Shown: positions 24,020 to 35,182, counted from the first letter of the stretch. The stretch: DNA of 64,000 nucleotides from Gnetum montanum (GCA_015680685.1 MNCI01016355.1:532880-596879), one strand, 5' to 3'. Program-made: numbers and translations. The notes: a model not told the origin generated them from the letters alone.

Positions 24020-24085
24020 GTCAATAGTTGCATTGACGAGGCCTCGTTGACAAAACCAAAAAATCCTATATATACCACTGCACAC
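24020..24085 (+). promoter_or_regulatory. Possible internal promoter upstream of frame 3 in element A
   Basis: GTTGCATTGACGAGGCCTCG (24026 on) recalls the A-family U3 motif GTTGCATCGATGAGGCC in the right LTR. It is followed about 25 bases later by the TATA-like CTATATATACC. The TTGAC (W-box-like) sequence occurs twice around a perfect CGAGGCCTCG palindrome. It lies about 450 bases before the frame 3 start. Confidence 0.35.
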
Positions 24086-24527
24086 TTAAAACTTTTTGTC
24101 ATTTTCCTCACAACACATGAGGTGTTTTTGCCATTTTCAGAGCCCAAAACCTTCCACAACCCTTAACTTCCTAACTGTTTGTCCAAATCACTTCATTCTT
24201 CAATGTTGTAATTACTAAAGGTAAGCTCTTTATCATGGGGGCTACAATCCTTAAGATTTTTGATGAAAATTTTGAAAATTTTTCTATCCCCCTCAAAGGG
24301 TTAATAACCTTAACAATATAGAAACATCAATTTTTTGAGAGTTAACTCCTTCAACAACCTCTGGGATGATTTATTAATAATAACACATAAATAAAATAAT
24401 GATTGGAGTAATTAAATTAGTCATCATCACAACTTAGCCAAGTGTAACTATCCTAAAGATATAAAGGCATTCCAATTGCTTCATGTTACACAATGATTGC
24501 TAACCCATGGTCTTATTATAATTACAA

Positions 24528-27365
24528 ATGGCATGAAGACTGAAATGCTCATAGGAAGGAGAACCCTCTCAACCAAGGAAGAAAGAACCCAAAGTTGAAA
24601 GAGGCAAATAAGAACAAGTCCAAGAATTGTAAGAGGCAACCCATGCAAGGGGACCTCTTCATGAGGAGCCCGAATTAGAATCTATTCAACAAATTCTAGA
24701 AGAAGAAGTATCAACAGAGTAATCATAGCAAGGGGAAGCACCAGGACCTATGCTAAGGATTGAAGTCACTTTAACTCAAGTTTTCCTTGACATAATTAGG
24801 TCTTGAGAGATTCAACACTAAGTTCTTTAGGAGATAAACTTCAGGCCATTTTTAGAGAAAGCTCTAGTAAAAGTCAAAGCACAATTGCAAACCTCTCCCA
24901 TGTGGCCAGTCACCACATCTAGTGGGAAATGGTACATGGGATAGATATCTCTTCTAGAGCAATAAAAGACTAAGGTCCATAATGAAAATCAAGGATATTC
25001 AGGTGTCCTACTCAATTGAGGTTATCATGTAGGCATTGGGATTTCTTGATATTGGGACATAGTTGGCAGAGCTATCAACAAAGGTGATCCTAAAGCCAAA
25101 AAGGAGTAGACTCAACAATGTTATAGGGTTAACTGTAAGGAGTATGACACACTCACACCAGCACAACACATCTATTTTAAAATTGTGGGCTATCACCTCA
25201 ATTCAATGGTGAGGCCCAATAAGATGACCACCTTTTTTGCCCGAGCATGTGTCATTTTAAGTAGGAGATTTCCTATAAACCTTCTACAACTAATCTATTT
25301 AGAGATCAAGAAGCATTTCAAGGAAAACAAATGTGGAAGGAAAAACTTTGCCCTGTCCGTGCCTCATCCAAAAATTTTGCAGAAGGTTGAGAATCATCTG
25401 TTATGCTAATGACTCAATTAGGCATGCTCCTTTGGCTTCATGGTATTATAACTTAAGAAGAGGAGGAGCCACCACCTCCACTGCCTACTCAAGAAAAAAT
25501 TTTGGAGGCTTGTGTAGCCATTAAGTGCTTGTGTGAAATTTGAGAGCAGCTTTTGTGTAAGTAAGAGTAGCATGTAGGGATGAGTAGTGTAGACCCATCT
25601 ATGTATCAACCAAAAAATGAGTTACCTTAATGAAGTGGCTCAAATAATCAGTCAGATGGAAAGGGATGGACCAATATTCTCTACCCAATGAATGTAGTTG
25701 CCTACAATGTTAGATCCCAATGCTCGAGAGGTGATGGTGTCATTATTACAACATCATTTATTCCTAGAAATCTCTAGGAATGCCATCTCCTTCTTGGTGC
25801 GTTTGGAGGAAGGTGAAGGGGCCACTATACTGGTGATGTAGCACCAAAGGCAAAAGATGGTAGCTGAAGTAGTTGTTGATCATGTTGCTAAAGAACTTAA
25901 TGCACTTGCAATGTCTATACTAGATGTATTTGCACTTTGAGATGTGTAGACATCTGTAGGCATGGTCAGTAGAAAATTGAATGTAACCCAGAATGAAGAA
26001 TTACGAGATCAATTGGTGGGGATCGGCAACAGATTTTGGATATCTTTGATTTTCTGGATAAGCTCATCGTAACCTAATCAAAGTTGCTGGAAGTAAGGGG
26101 CAAATGCATCATCTTGGAGGGGCAACTTGAAACAGTTTAAGTAAAAAATCAATGCTTGGCCACTGAGGTTACTGAATTACATGCCCACCTTATTTATCCT
26201 ACAATCCTCAACTTGACAATAACCAAAGATGAAGCTTTCCAACAACTTTAAGAACAATTCAGGAAGGCTAAGGAGGAAATAGTGAGAGCTATCTTTAGCT
26301 AGTCTGTAGCCAAGGTAAAGACATATTCAGTTTAGAAGGACTTAGTTTGGATGTGCTAGGAGAATGAGGCATTACTGGCAGAGAATCATCGCCTACACAT
26401 TGTTGATCCTCAAAAAGAATAAATGCAAGAATTTTTTCATCAACAGTAGAAGTAGCTAGCTAGGGTGAATCTTGAATTAAGGAAATTAACCTCAAAAAAT
26501 CGAAATCTATTAATCGAAGAAGTTTATGCCTTACACTAGAAAACTACTATTGAGATTACTGCCTAGGAAAATGAAGCTTTGCAGTTTGAAAAAGTTGAAA
26601 ATCACTATAGAGACTAGGTTAGCCTATAGAAGGAAGTTAATGAGAAGCACATCCAGATGGCAAAGGCAAAAATAAATGAAGCTCTCCAGCAACTTCAACA
26701 AGGAAAAGAAATTTGGTAGCGCATCATTGATGGGATTGATGCCTATCATAATGCAGAGATCTGACTTAAGGAGTTGCAAATAGAAGAGATGATAGAATAC
26801 ATGGAGTTGGTCAATATCTACTATGCGAACCTAGTAATGCTGATTGCTGGACAACCACGGTTAGAGTTAGAAAAACAAGTGGCTAGCTTGTATTTGCTAT
26901 GTGAGGCTAAGTTCAAGCACCATAAAGACACCATGCAGAAGGTTGAGGCTAAAAATCCTAAACTTGAAGTTCTTAGAGTACAATTCATAGATCAATGATC
27001 AACTATTGAGAACCTAGCCAAAAATATGAATGATTACCAAGAGCTAAAGGATGCCATTAGAGCATTTGACATTGAACGCAAACAATTCATTGCTTGGTTT
27101 ATCAACACAAAGGAGCTCTTCCTAGCAATCCCATGTCCCTAAGATGTGCTAGTTTTGATGCACATTGGTGAAGCTATGTAAGTAGTGCAAAATCCTAGAA
27201 GTAAGGAGGAGAAAATGAAAGCATTCCTGGATGCTTTCCATCTCCTAACAGAAGTGGCTGTAGCAGTAGGATAGCCACAACCGCCTTGACCACCACACGT
27301 GTGTCAAGTCGGTGAAGGTCCCTCAAAATCACAGGAGCCACCATCACCTAGGATTGTCTGATCTT
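24528..27365 (+). pseudogene. Extra 3' reading frame (frame 3) of element A; function unknown
   Basis: The ATG at 24528 corresponds to the ATG at about 49396 in E, where the rest of the frame is deleted. Codons are broken by many stops and some frameshifts, but three parts are visible: a Lys/Glu-rich N-terminus; a globular segment (about 25140-25410: YDTLTPAQHIYFKIV, then RPNKMTTFFARACVILSRRF, then FKENKCGRKNFALSVPHP) that resembles the putative plant transposon protein domain seen in Athila-type elements; and a long Leu/Glu/Lys/Gln coiled coil (about 26030-27230). It ends in a Pro-rich tail near 27350. There is no signal peptide or clear membrane anchor, so I do not call it an envelope. The link to the plant transposon domain rests on pattern only. 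Confidence 0.5.
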
Positions 27366-27585
27366 CTCCACTAAACTTCACATCATTAAGGAACATGCTA
27401 TTCAATTTTGAGAATCATGTCATGGTGTTCAATTTTGTGTCATGAACACAATCATTTTTGTAATGTGTTGATCTGTACACTCAGGCACTTTGTTTTCGTC
27501 AAGTTAGTTTGTTTTGTTTGTGAAAAGTTAGTTAATAATCTCATACCTTCCCAATTTTGTAAAAGAACTCAAGGATAAGTTTTCA

Positions 27586-27601
27586 TTCAGTTGTGGGGGT
27601 A
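27586..27601 (+). promoter_or_regulatory. 3' polypurine tract of element A
   Basis: TTCAGTTGTGGGGGTA, directly followed by the LTR start TGATGAG at 27602. The preceding block AACTCAAGGATAAGTTTTCA is shared with D, B and E. Confidence 0.8.
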
Positions 27602-28469
27602 TGATGAGTTGTAGTTTCTTGGTTGCATCGATGAGGCCTTGTCGACGCATTGTATCATGCGTCGATAAGGCCCTATCGATGTAGAGTCTACTTTTTGATA
27701 AATATGTGCCTACCAACTGCATTTATGGCAATGAGATTTCAGTAGTAGCGAAGCTCTTGTAGTTTGTTCATTTGAGAGTTAGAATATTTCTCCTAAGTGC
27801 CTGCAGTAGGAGTCATGGAGCATATAGATCTATATTTGAGCATTGTTGTACCTGAGCACAACAGTGTATGCAGTAATAAAGAACAGCTTTGTGATAAAAC
27901 TTGTAGCACTTTGGATAGATTAAATATTTCATTTATGCATTCAATGTTTTCAATTAATTCATTCATTAAATGTTTTCCAATAATTAAGCTAATGAAGTAA
28001 TTAAGCAAGATAAGCTAGATAGATTAAACACATAAGTATGACCACTTCGAGTGTAACACGTATTCGCTTGGTAATCCCAACAACATTATTGCTTGGTACC
28101 CCCAGTAGTGTAGCGCTAGGTAACCCAGTAGTGAATACGTGGTTTCAAGATGTGTGCAGAGAGTGGGATTGGATACTTATGTTAGGACTAGTTAGATACT
28201 AGTTAATTAGTTAATTCAATTACTTTATCTCCCTTTAAAAACCAAATCATAAAATAAAAAATGATAAAAATCAGATGCCTCAATTACACTTAACCATACC
28301 AGTGTATGTCACAAGTGTAATTAGGAAGACAACGAATGACCTTAAGGCAAGATTCACCTCCTAGAGGGCTAGTGCACTAGAAACTATAAAGTTCATGGAA
28401 TTTGACCAGATCACATGTGAATGCTTGTGATTTGTATGGTTGGACGTAGGGGTACCTTGCTGCTCATCA
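27602..28469 (+). repeat. Right LTR of element A
   Basis: 868 bases, TGATGAG...CTCATCA. U3 has GCATCGATGAGGCC and GCGTCGATAAGGCC motifs (about 27625-27675). The TATA region has decayed to GATAAATA. AATAAA is near 27873. The triple TTGGTAATCC-type repeat is at 28065-28136. It is followed by ACTTA, the putative target duplication. Confidence 0.9.
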
Positions 28470-28705
28470 ACTTAGGAATTAAAACAAAAAATTAAGAAGA
28501 AGATGCAAACACATATGGATCTTCCAAAATGGAAATACCTTCAAGTCTAGATGAAGATACATCTTTGAATGATCCAAACGAGATTATCACCAATGTTAGA
28601 TGTTCTACCATGTGATTAATTAAATCAGTAATGGTGATAGATGGGAAACTAGTGGTGTCTAACCAAGGGATTGTGCAGTCCATCTCCCAAATGTGCGACC
28701 ATAAG
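28470..28705 (+). pseudogene. gag: End of the gag extension of element B, resumed after element A
   Basis: Reads QEL-type then Lys-rich sequence, then a Ser/Thr-rich part and an Ile/Val-rich end. It corresponds residue for residue to the minus-strand frame of C at about 8580-8440 (KYKIKKEKNMSRSSKKKTPS in C). It thus continues the frame left at 15217. Stops are present. Confidence 0.6.
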
Positions 28706-28722
28706 ATTAGTCATGGGGATGC
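28706..28722 (+). promoter_or_regulatory. Internal polypurine tract of element B
   Basis: GATTAGTCATGGGGATG, the counterpart of the sites in A, C, E and F. It shares TTAGTCATGGGG with the polypurine tract at 11685-11700. Confidence 0.5.
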
Positions 28723-29258
28723 TCCATTGTGGTTGAAGAACTAATAAGTGTTTTTCATCTTTTTTGTTTTATAATATTTTATCATTTTCCTAGTTCTTTC
28801 AAAATTCTTTGATTCTTCATATGCTTTTCATTTCTTAATATTTTTCTCTTTTATTGAGTCATTTTCTTTATGTTTTATGAGTGTCTTTCATGTTTTCGTT
28901 AATAATATTGCCATGTCATGATGTAGAAGTCAATGCTATGTGTTGGGTTTTTGTGCTATGCTATTAAGATAATTGGGTAAGTAATTATGTGAAGCAGTGA
29001 GACCACCTCATCCATCCCTCTAATTCTCTAAATAAAATGTTATTTTTTCATAAAAGCAATTTGGTTCTTCTTTCATGAAATTAAGATCAATCAATGATCA
29101 TTACATCTTGAAGAAAGAGAAAATGACCAAGTGGGAATGGTAAGGGTGTGACCTCAAGGGGATTTGTTGGGTTCTCTTCTTGACTTATTTCATGTGGTTT
29201 ATGACTCCTCATGGAATGTATCATCACTATGCTATCGACCAATAATAGGAAGCTAACA

Positions 29259-29347
29259 GTCTTTGCATAGTGTGGTTCCCATCCAAAATCATAAAAATAT
29301 AAAACCCAAAAAAAGGATAATAATGGGAATTTATAGCACGCCCCTTA
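29259..29347 (+). ncRNA. A-rich-loop RNA hairpin of element B
   Basis: GTCTTTGCAT then the inner stem TTCCCAT/ATGGGAA around a long A-rich loop. The outer stem is GTGTG/CACGC with a wobble pair. Single copy here, two in A and E. Confidence 0.55.
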
Positions 29348-29820
29348 GAGACAATAATGGGCTACAAACATTGGTTATGAGGCTAGAAAGATATGTTACC
29401 CATGCCTGAGGGCTCCCCTCTAACTAAGGCCATTCCTTCTTCTCTTTTCTTCTCTTTTTGGAGTGATGATTATTCTTTGCGATGGTTGGGGACTCATGAT
29501 GGTCGACAAGAAGGAACACATCAATACAAGGTCACTATTAATGTTATGGACTTGGTTTGAAACTTGGACAGATAGGTATGCTGGTCATTTTAATCACACG
29601 TGACACAAGAACCTATTATGGACATGGTAAAGTACTTTACATCCCCATCTCTGTAATCCCTTCTTATTGCATTATTCGCCTCATTGCTGCATACAATTAT
29701 GAGCCTTTTGGTTTTGTGCAGTATAGTGTAACATCCCAACCACAATAGTTGTGTGTTGTTTGGAACAAAGACATGATCTACATTTAACTTCTAAGGTGCC
29801 CACGGATATCTCTAGAAGTG

Positions 29821-29859
29821 GTTATGCAAGGGCATTGTGGGAGGACCCACTTGCATAAC
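29821..29859 (+). ncRNA. TTATGCAAG hairpin of element B
   Basis: Arms GTTATGCAAG/CTTGCATAAC pair perfectly. Inside, GTGGG/CCCAC pair around AGGA and stack on the outer helix on the 3' side, leaving GGCATT or so as a one-sided bulge. Confidence 0.6.
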
Positions 29860-30813
29860 TTTTGTTGATCATGGCTTTGAACTAACCTTCAAATCTTCCA
29901 GAATATCAATGATGGTTTCTCTAAATTTATGGATAATTTTGGAACTACTTCTTGCTAGTTTCAATTAATTTTTTTTACTTTTCTATTTTCATATTTTTCA
30001 AATTCAAAATTTCTTGGCCATCTTGTGAATTGGACCTTTGCTTTTGATTGTTTGAAAACTTGTGCACTTCCAAAGTTATGCTTATTAATCATGGGGGCTA
30101 GGAATGTCTGCTTTGAAATTTTTCTAACATTCTATTTTTGAACATTATGGTAATTAATAGTAATTGATCAAAATAAGGTGAACAACTTGATGATTTTAGT
30201 TACCTCATAGCCTTGAGCATAGTACATTGTCATCACCTTGTGCTTAAACAAAAATTAAGGGATCCAAAATGGGTTAATTATTAAGGAAAATTTACCAAAA
30301 CTAATGTTGATCCTTTGGTAATAGCAGGTGATGCTAAAAGAAATGTCTAAGGAAGAAGGTCTTTTGCTAGGCACAAAAATGAAGCCAAGAGAGGGATACT
30401 AGAGGATATGCCCATGGACAAATAGTAGCACATACAGGATAATAGCTCAAACATCACATGATTTCTCAATCCATGGAGCAATGAGAAGAAATTTCAATCC
30501 ATCCTTCAAGAACATTCTGCATAACTAGAGAAGCATCAACATAACAATCAAGGTTGGAAGTCTGCCATCGCCAGTAGCAACAAGAAGAATAATCTTCAAT
30601 GGCTTCTTGAAGACCCCTATGAATTTTGTAATCTTCAATGTCTATCAAATCTTTTTATCAATTTGTTATTTTTTCTGCATCCACTTGAATAAAATATTGT
30701 TATGTGACACCTAGAGTTAGTTAGTAGTTAAAGTTAGTCAATAATCCCATACCTTCCTAGTATTTTGTAAAGAACTTGTTCGTCCTTTTGTTCACTTGAG
30801 GATGAGTTTTCAT

Positions 30814-30829
30814 TTAGTTGTGGGGGGTA
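30814..30829 (+). promoter_or_regulatory. 3' polypurine tract of element B
   Basis: TTAGTTGTGGGGGGTA before TGATGAATCAC at 30830, preceded by CTTGAGGATGAGTTTTCAT. Confidence 0.8.
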
Positions 30830-31687
30830 TGATGAATCACGTTTTGTTGTAGGCTAAGATATCAGGTATCTAATATTGGGGATTCGATATCGTAGTCCAT
30901 GCTACGACATTGGATATCTAATATCATGGGATGCATGCCTACCTATAAATACAACACTTGGATGCATTATTCATAGCATTCTTTTGTCAATAGAGAAGCT
31001 GAGCTTTTGTAGTTTTATTCTATAGTCTTAGAGAACAGTTAGTGAGTGCCTGTAGTGTGGATCTAAGTTAGTTGTACAACATCTTATTCGAGTGGGAATG
31101 TACCTAGACACATTCCATGAACAACAATAAGATCGAGATTGATTCTTATTCATTGCAGCACTTTGACTTATATTAGATTTACTTTTGATGCAATTTACTT
31201 TTCATGTACTTAGTTAAATGTAGGTTAATCAATTGGTGGAATGATTGCAAATAGTTTCAAGTGTAAACATGTATTTGCTTGGTAATCTTAGCAGCATTAT
31301 TACTTGGTTCGCCTAGTAGCATAACACTTAGTAATCCTAGTAGTGGATACATGAGTTCAGGACATGTTTAGTAAGCTAGGAATAAACACTTATCGTTGTA
31401 AGCTAGTTTAGACTTTATTTTCTATTGTACTTAGTTTAAATAATTGATTTCTTTATTATTGTTAGGAGTAGCATAAGGCCAGAACAACATCAACAATCGT
31501 ATGCCTCACTTTGGACTAAACCATACATGACAAAGCTACCACTAGTTCAAGTGGGAAGACAACAAACTACGATCAAGGCATAATGATCTAGATGCCACAA
31601 CTAGTTCTATCCATGAAATTCGATTGGATCATGCATGAACACTTATGATTTGTATGGTTAGGTGTAGGGGGTACCCATCGTTTAGCA
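30830..31687 (+). repeat. Right LTR of element B
   Basis: About 858 bases, beginning TGATGAATCACGTTTTGTTG. It has GATATC-type motifs in U3 (some decayed), CTATAAATA near 30943-30951 and the triple repeat (about 31270-31345). The end is decayed (TTTAGCA where CTCATCA is expected). It is followed at once by the remainder of element C's LTR. Confidence 0.85.
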
Positions 31688-32000
31688 TAAACTACCTTAA
31701 GAACGATGAGTGTCCATTCCTAGCTTGCCATACACCTCCTGAACTCATGTACTTATTGTTGGGATTACCAAGTGTTATGCTACTAGGTGAATGAAACAAT
31801 CACGTTGTTGGAATTACTAAGTGAATATGTTTTTACTCTCGAAACTAGTTGCGCTTATTCTGCCAATTGATTAATATGCACGAAAATGTAAATATTAACT
31901 AAGTACATCAAAGGGAAATTGCATCAAAAGTAAATATATTCTAAGTCAAAGTACTACAATGAATATGAATCAATCTAGATTTTATTGTCATTCATGTAAT
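31688..32000 (-). repeat. 5' LTR of element C, distal part
   Basis: The reverse complement continues the LTR interrupted at 11369 (GGAATGGACACTCATCGTTC joins TTTAGATTTAATTT). It covers the triple repeat (about 31745-31825) and R up to about 32000. U3 and part of R are missing, so the LTR was truncated at its 5' end. Confidence 0.8.
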
Positions 32001-34560
32001 AGGGTATATGTGACCAACCAATAAAAAGGATCCCACCACAAGGCTACTCCACTACTTCCATACCTCAAAGAAGATGAGTGTTTTGACCACTTGCCCTACA
32101 CCACTGAGTGCAATTATAAAAAATAACATAGAAAGCAAAACTTTCCAATTTTAAAATGTCATCTTAGATGTACAACCTTACCATTAATATTTTTTAAAAA
32201 AGGAAAGATAAAAATTAATTATTGGTAAAGGCTTGTGGTTTAGATCCTATACGAAGTCCGATCCCAATGGTTCGCTCATGTAAAAATAACGAAAAGTAAA
32301 AGGGCAACCCCGCAACGTAGGCAACCTATCGATTTTGCACCCTTCGTAATTTACACCTAGTAAAATACCAGGTAAGTTACACTCTAAAGATTTGAAAGAC
32401 TTCAACATATATAATACCAAGAATTCTATATCGAAATTTTGGCGCCTTGGCATGGTAGGTTGTGAAGTAACGCTACTTCTCAACGGAGCTTGTTTATCAA
32501 CTTGGACGAGCACAAATTCACAGTAAATTCAATTGAAGAAACTCAGTTTTGTGTACATTCCCTATGTGTATAAAATTGGAAATCCAAAACCCGAGAGTGT
32601 AGATCTGTCTTAAACATCGCTGTAATTATCGCATGAATACGTTTAACTCAACTATTTCGGTTATTTTAAGCTATGAAATGAATCTGCATTTCAATTAATA
32701 GATTTAACTAATCATTTATCTCTAGGGAATACTCGTGGCTTAGTGGTTAGAACGTTCCATATCTCATGGAATGGTCTTGGGTTCGGGTATTTCTTTTTAC
32801 CTAACAAAAACCCTTCATTGCATATGCGAGCTTGGGCCATGTTCCAATAAAATTAGCATGCAATTGCGTTACTAGCCAGTTTTATCAAGACACTGAAACT
32901 TAAGTTTCTGTTTCTGAAATAGGCCCAAAATCTGCAACTTGCATCATGCCATGTGTCTGATCCCCCATGAAAATGCATCTGTTTTCAATAAGTACTACGT
33001 CTGCATCTGGAGAAAATCAATGGACCAGGACAGGGGCAAAGTGGATCTCAGAGGATCTACTGATATAGACATTTCATGATTAAGTTGGACCTTTGATTAT
33101 CTGAACTGCATCCTGCAGAACACAAAAGGAAAGAGAAAAAGAGAGTGGAAAGGTGTTAAAAAAACAAAAACATTGGCCTACAATCTCTAACCAATAACCA
33201 ACAGAAAGAGATATAATGATTGGATGATTTGGACTCTGATGAAACATAAGAAGCGCAATATAACAAGCAAAGAAGAGCAGTGAATCCCATTATAGCTGCG
33301 TGGAAAAAGTGTGACAAACAGTTCCACTTGATTCATCATTATGAGTTTTAGAATTTGACTTATGGGGTTATGGATGTCTGCATCCTCTGAAGATTCAATC
33401 ACACAGCTGTATGCATTTTTGAAAAAAAAGCCCCACTATGATTAAATTTTATGCAAGGCAACACAGCTTTTAGAAAATATCACCGGCATAAAGTTCAATA
33501 TAGAACTTTATGAGAATTCAGTAACCTCCATTTAGCATTAGATTTTGAGAATTGCAGAAATAAGATTACCAAAGAATGATTGCATTTCGCAATGCTTAAA
33601 CAGCGAGTGTGGGAGGATAACGAATAATATAAAATCTGATTTTCCAATGTGCCCTGTGAATTCTAGCTAGGAACTTTTAGCAATGGATGGCCATGTACAT
33701 GTAGAAAACCGCATATATTCTTATGAATAAAAATGTATATTGAATATAAAGATAATAAACAAAATTTTAATCGTCATCATAGTTGCCTTCATATCAATAA
33801 CGGTCGTTAACCTAGAATTTCCTGGGCAGTTGTTGACGTGGCAGTCAGTTGATGGTTGTATTTATCTCCATAACATGAGGTAACCTATGACAAATCTGAA
33901 CTAACCTGTTGCAAATCTTAGGCCATTAACACGTGACTAGTAATTCACCCACAATCACAAGCCTTCTACATATAGTTCAATTTTTTAAAATGGATGTGTT
34001 TCTTAAAATTTTAAATACATAAAAAAATTAGTCAAATTATTTCATAGATCATGATGTTTGTATTCATCTTAAGAATACATGAGCAAACCTGTCACAAATC
34101 TTAGGTTATAGATTTGACACACTGACAAACTAGTTCAGTTTTTCAAGTAAATGTATTTGATAAAGTAAATTTTTAAATACGAGCAAAACAATGATCAAAT
34201 TATGTGAAAGACCGTAGTTATTTCAGCAACATGAGGTAACCTACCATGAAAATTAGGTTATTAAAATCACACACATGTAACTTGGTAATTAGCATTATTA
34301 CAAGTAGCAAGTTGAAAATTTATATATAAAAAAATTTCATCTTTAATGATGAATGTTGACTATATTTTGTACAAGTATTGTTTATCATCCACAAGTTAAC
34401 AAAGTTATTTGGAAAATGGGGAAAAATCTAAATAATTATAGAGAAAAAACTATAAACTAATTGTAGTTCGAGTGATACCTTCAAAAAAATAAGATACCTG
34501 CAATTTCTCAAGTAGGCTTTAGGTGGCAACATTCTATCACAAACCATCTCATCACTTTAA
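32001..34560. other. Non-LTR sequence right of element C; no gene recognised
   Basis: Less repetitive in feel than the rest. An 88-codon open frame on the minus strand (32247-32513) and a 71-codon one (33187-33402) match nothing I know. A SINE-like unit lies at 32726-32830. Between 33850 and 34330 a block around ACATGAGGTAACCTAYSA and CTGT(T/C)(G/A)CAAATCTTAGG recurs imperfectly two or three times. This may be the closest thing to unique host DNA in the window. Confidence 0.35.
32726..32830 (+). mobile_element. tRNA-derived SINE-like unit
   Basis: Box A TGGCTTAGTGG at 32736-32746 is a perfect fit to the tRNA consensus. Box B-like GGTTCGGGT at 32780-32788 lies about 33 bases further. These are an RNA polymerase III promoter pair of the kind found in tRNA-derived SINEs. 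The 3' limit and target duplication were not found. It is not a tRNA gene, because the arms do not fold as one. Confidence 0.6.
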
Positions 34561-34594
34561 TATATTTTATTAATAGAGCAAAAGATCTATACAA

Positions 34595-35030
34595 GAAAAC
34601 ATTTATCCTTTTTTTAGACTTCTCTAAGACCTATGATTTAGTCATTCGAAGCAAGTTATAGACACTTTTGAAATATTTAGTAGTTCTTACCATACTATTG
34701 CCTATCATACAAAAAATTTAGAAAGAGGTATGTATCTAGTTACAAATAAGAAAGAAAGAATTTTATTAATAGTTATCTTAGTGTAAAATAAAGATGTTCC
34801 AACTCAATTACAACTATAATTGGAATAATTTCACAAACTTTTATGTTGATGATGTTGTCTTAATTTCAAACTTAATGAAAGGGTTTCAACAAATGCTTAA
34901 TACTCTTGCATTTGAGAATGCAAATCAATGTAAATAGCTAAAATCATGATTTGTGGTACATAAAAATGTATAATTTTACCTTAAGAAATGAGCAGGTGGA
35001 CATAGCATCCTACTATGCCTACAATTACAA
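34595..35030 (+). pseudogene. LINE reverse-transcriptase relic
   Basis: LDFSKTYDLVIRSKL (about 34615-34660) matches the (V/L)DFxKAYD segment of non-LTR retrotransposon RT, and YVDDVVLISNLMKGFQQML (about 34842-34900) the YADDxVLxS catalytic segment. Between them is a degenerate gap with frameshifts where QGCPLSP is expected. Further LINE-like sequence may continue to 35177 and beyond the solo LTR. The family (RTE or L1) is undecided. Confidence 0.65.
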
Positions 35031-35182
35031 ATAAGATTAATGCATTGCTCAACAAATTATTCTAAGCCAAGAAAATTTCAAGGATTAATTTTTGAGAATT
35101 TTGCAAACTACCTTTTCAACTAAAAATGGTGAAACTTAGATCAAAGAGGCTTTTAGTTTAATAAAATATTTTCTTACATTGG

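Larger units (their letters stand above)
22409..24527 (+). other. Long non-coding region of element A between pol and frame 3
   Basis: T-rich first half, then blocks conserved in E, B, C and F: GCAGTGAGTCCACGTCATCC (about 22797), the twin A-rich-loop hairpins (23061-23211), AGAAAGACATGTACCCATGC (about 23250), the TTATGCAAG hairpin (23689-23743), a promoter-like stretch (24020-24085) and the G-run TATCATGGGGGCTA (24231-24244). A 139-codon open frame (23747-24166) is hydrophobic but not kept in E, so I do not call it a gene. Confidence 0.65.
15218..28469 (+). mobile_element. Element A: pol-bearing Athila/Tat-like retrotransposon with an extra 3' reading frame
   Basis: 13,252 bases: LTR 15218-16100, PBS 16101-16120, gag, protease, RT-RNase H, integrase, internal polypurine tract (22390-22408), non-coding region with two conserved hairpins, reading frame 3 (24528-27365), polypurine tract and LTR 27602-28469. 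It is inserted in the gag extension of B, with flanks ACCCA (15213-15217) and ACTTA (28470-28474), which fit a 5-base target duplication with two C-to-T changes. All frames carry stops, so it is dead. Confidence 0.9.
28723..30813 (+). other. 3' non-coding region of element B
   Basis: Collinear with C and F: GCAGTGAGACCACCTCATCC (about 28995), one A-rich-loop hairpin (29259-29347), AGAAAGATATGTTACCCATGC (about 29382), the TTATGCAAG hairpin (29821-29859), the G-run AATCATGGGGGCTA (30087-30100) and a tail block (30330-30640) shared with C and F. No reading frame stands out. Confidence 0.65.
11370..31687 (+). mobile_element. Element B: gag-only retrotransposon with an extra partial LTR, host of element A
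   Basis: The order is partial LTR (11370-11636), pre-LTR tail with polypurine tract (11637-11700), full LTR (11701-12594), PBS, gag, [element A, 15218-28469], end of the gag extension, internal polypurine tract, non-coding region, polypurine tract and right LTR (30830-31687). From the full LTR to the right LTR, without A, it is about 6.7 kb. The pieces of element C's LTR on either side (ending 11369, resuming 31688) join in register, so the whole composite sits in C. The flanks CTAAA (11365-11369) and (A)TAAA (31688 on) fit a target duplication with one change. Confidence 0.85.

Noticed and set aside
23747-24166. 139-codon open frame with hydrophobic segments, in the position of an env gene
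   Set aside because: It lies in T-rich sequence, which gives hydrophobic codons by chance, and the matching stretch of E has no such frame.
32030-32130. Minus-strand tRNA-like SINE head (GGGCAAGTGGTC)
   Set aside because: Box A is only partial and box B is not convincing.
32247-32513. 88-codon minus-strand frame as a host gene
   Set aside because: No recognised domain and no neighbouring exons seen. A TTTTGGCGCC stretch at about 32435 recalls a gypsy primer-binding site, but no LTR end precedes it.
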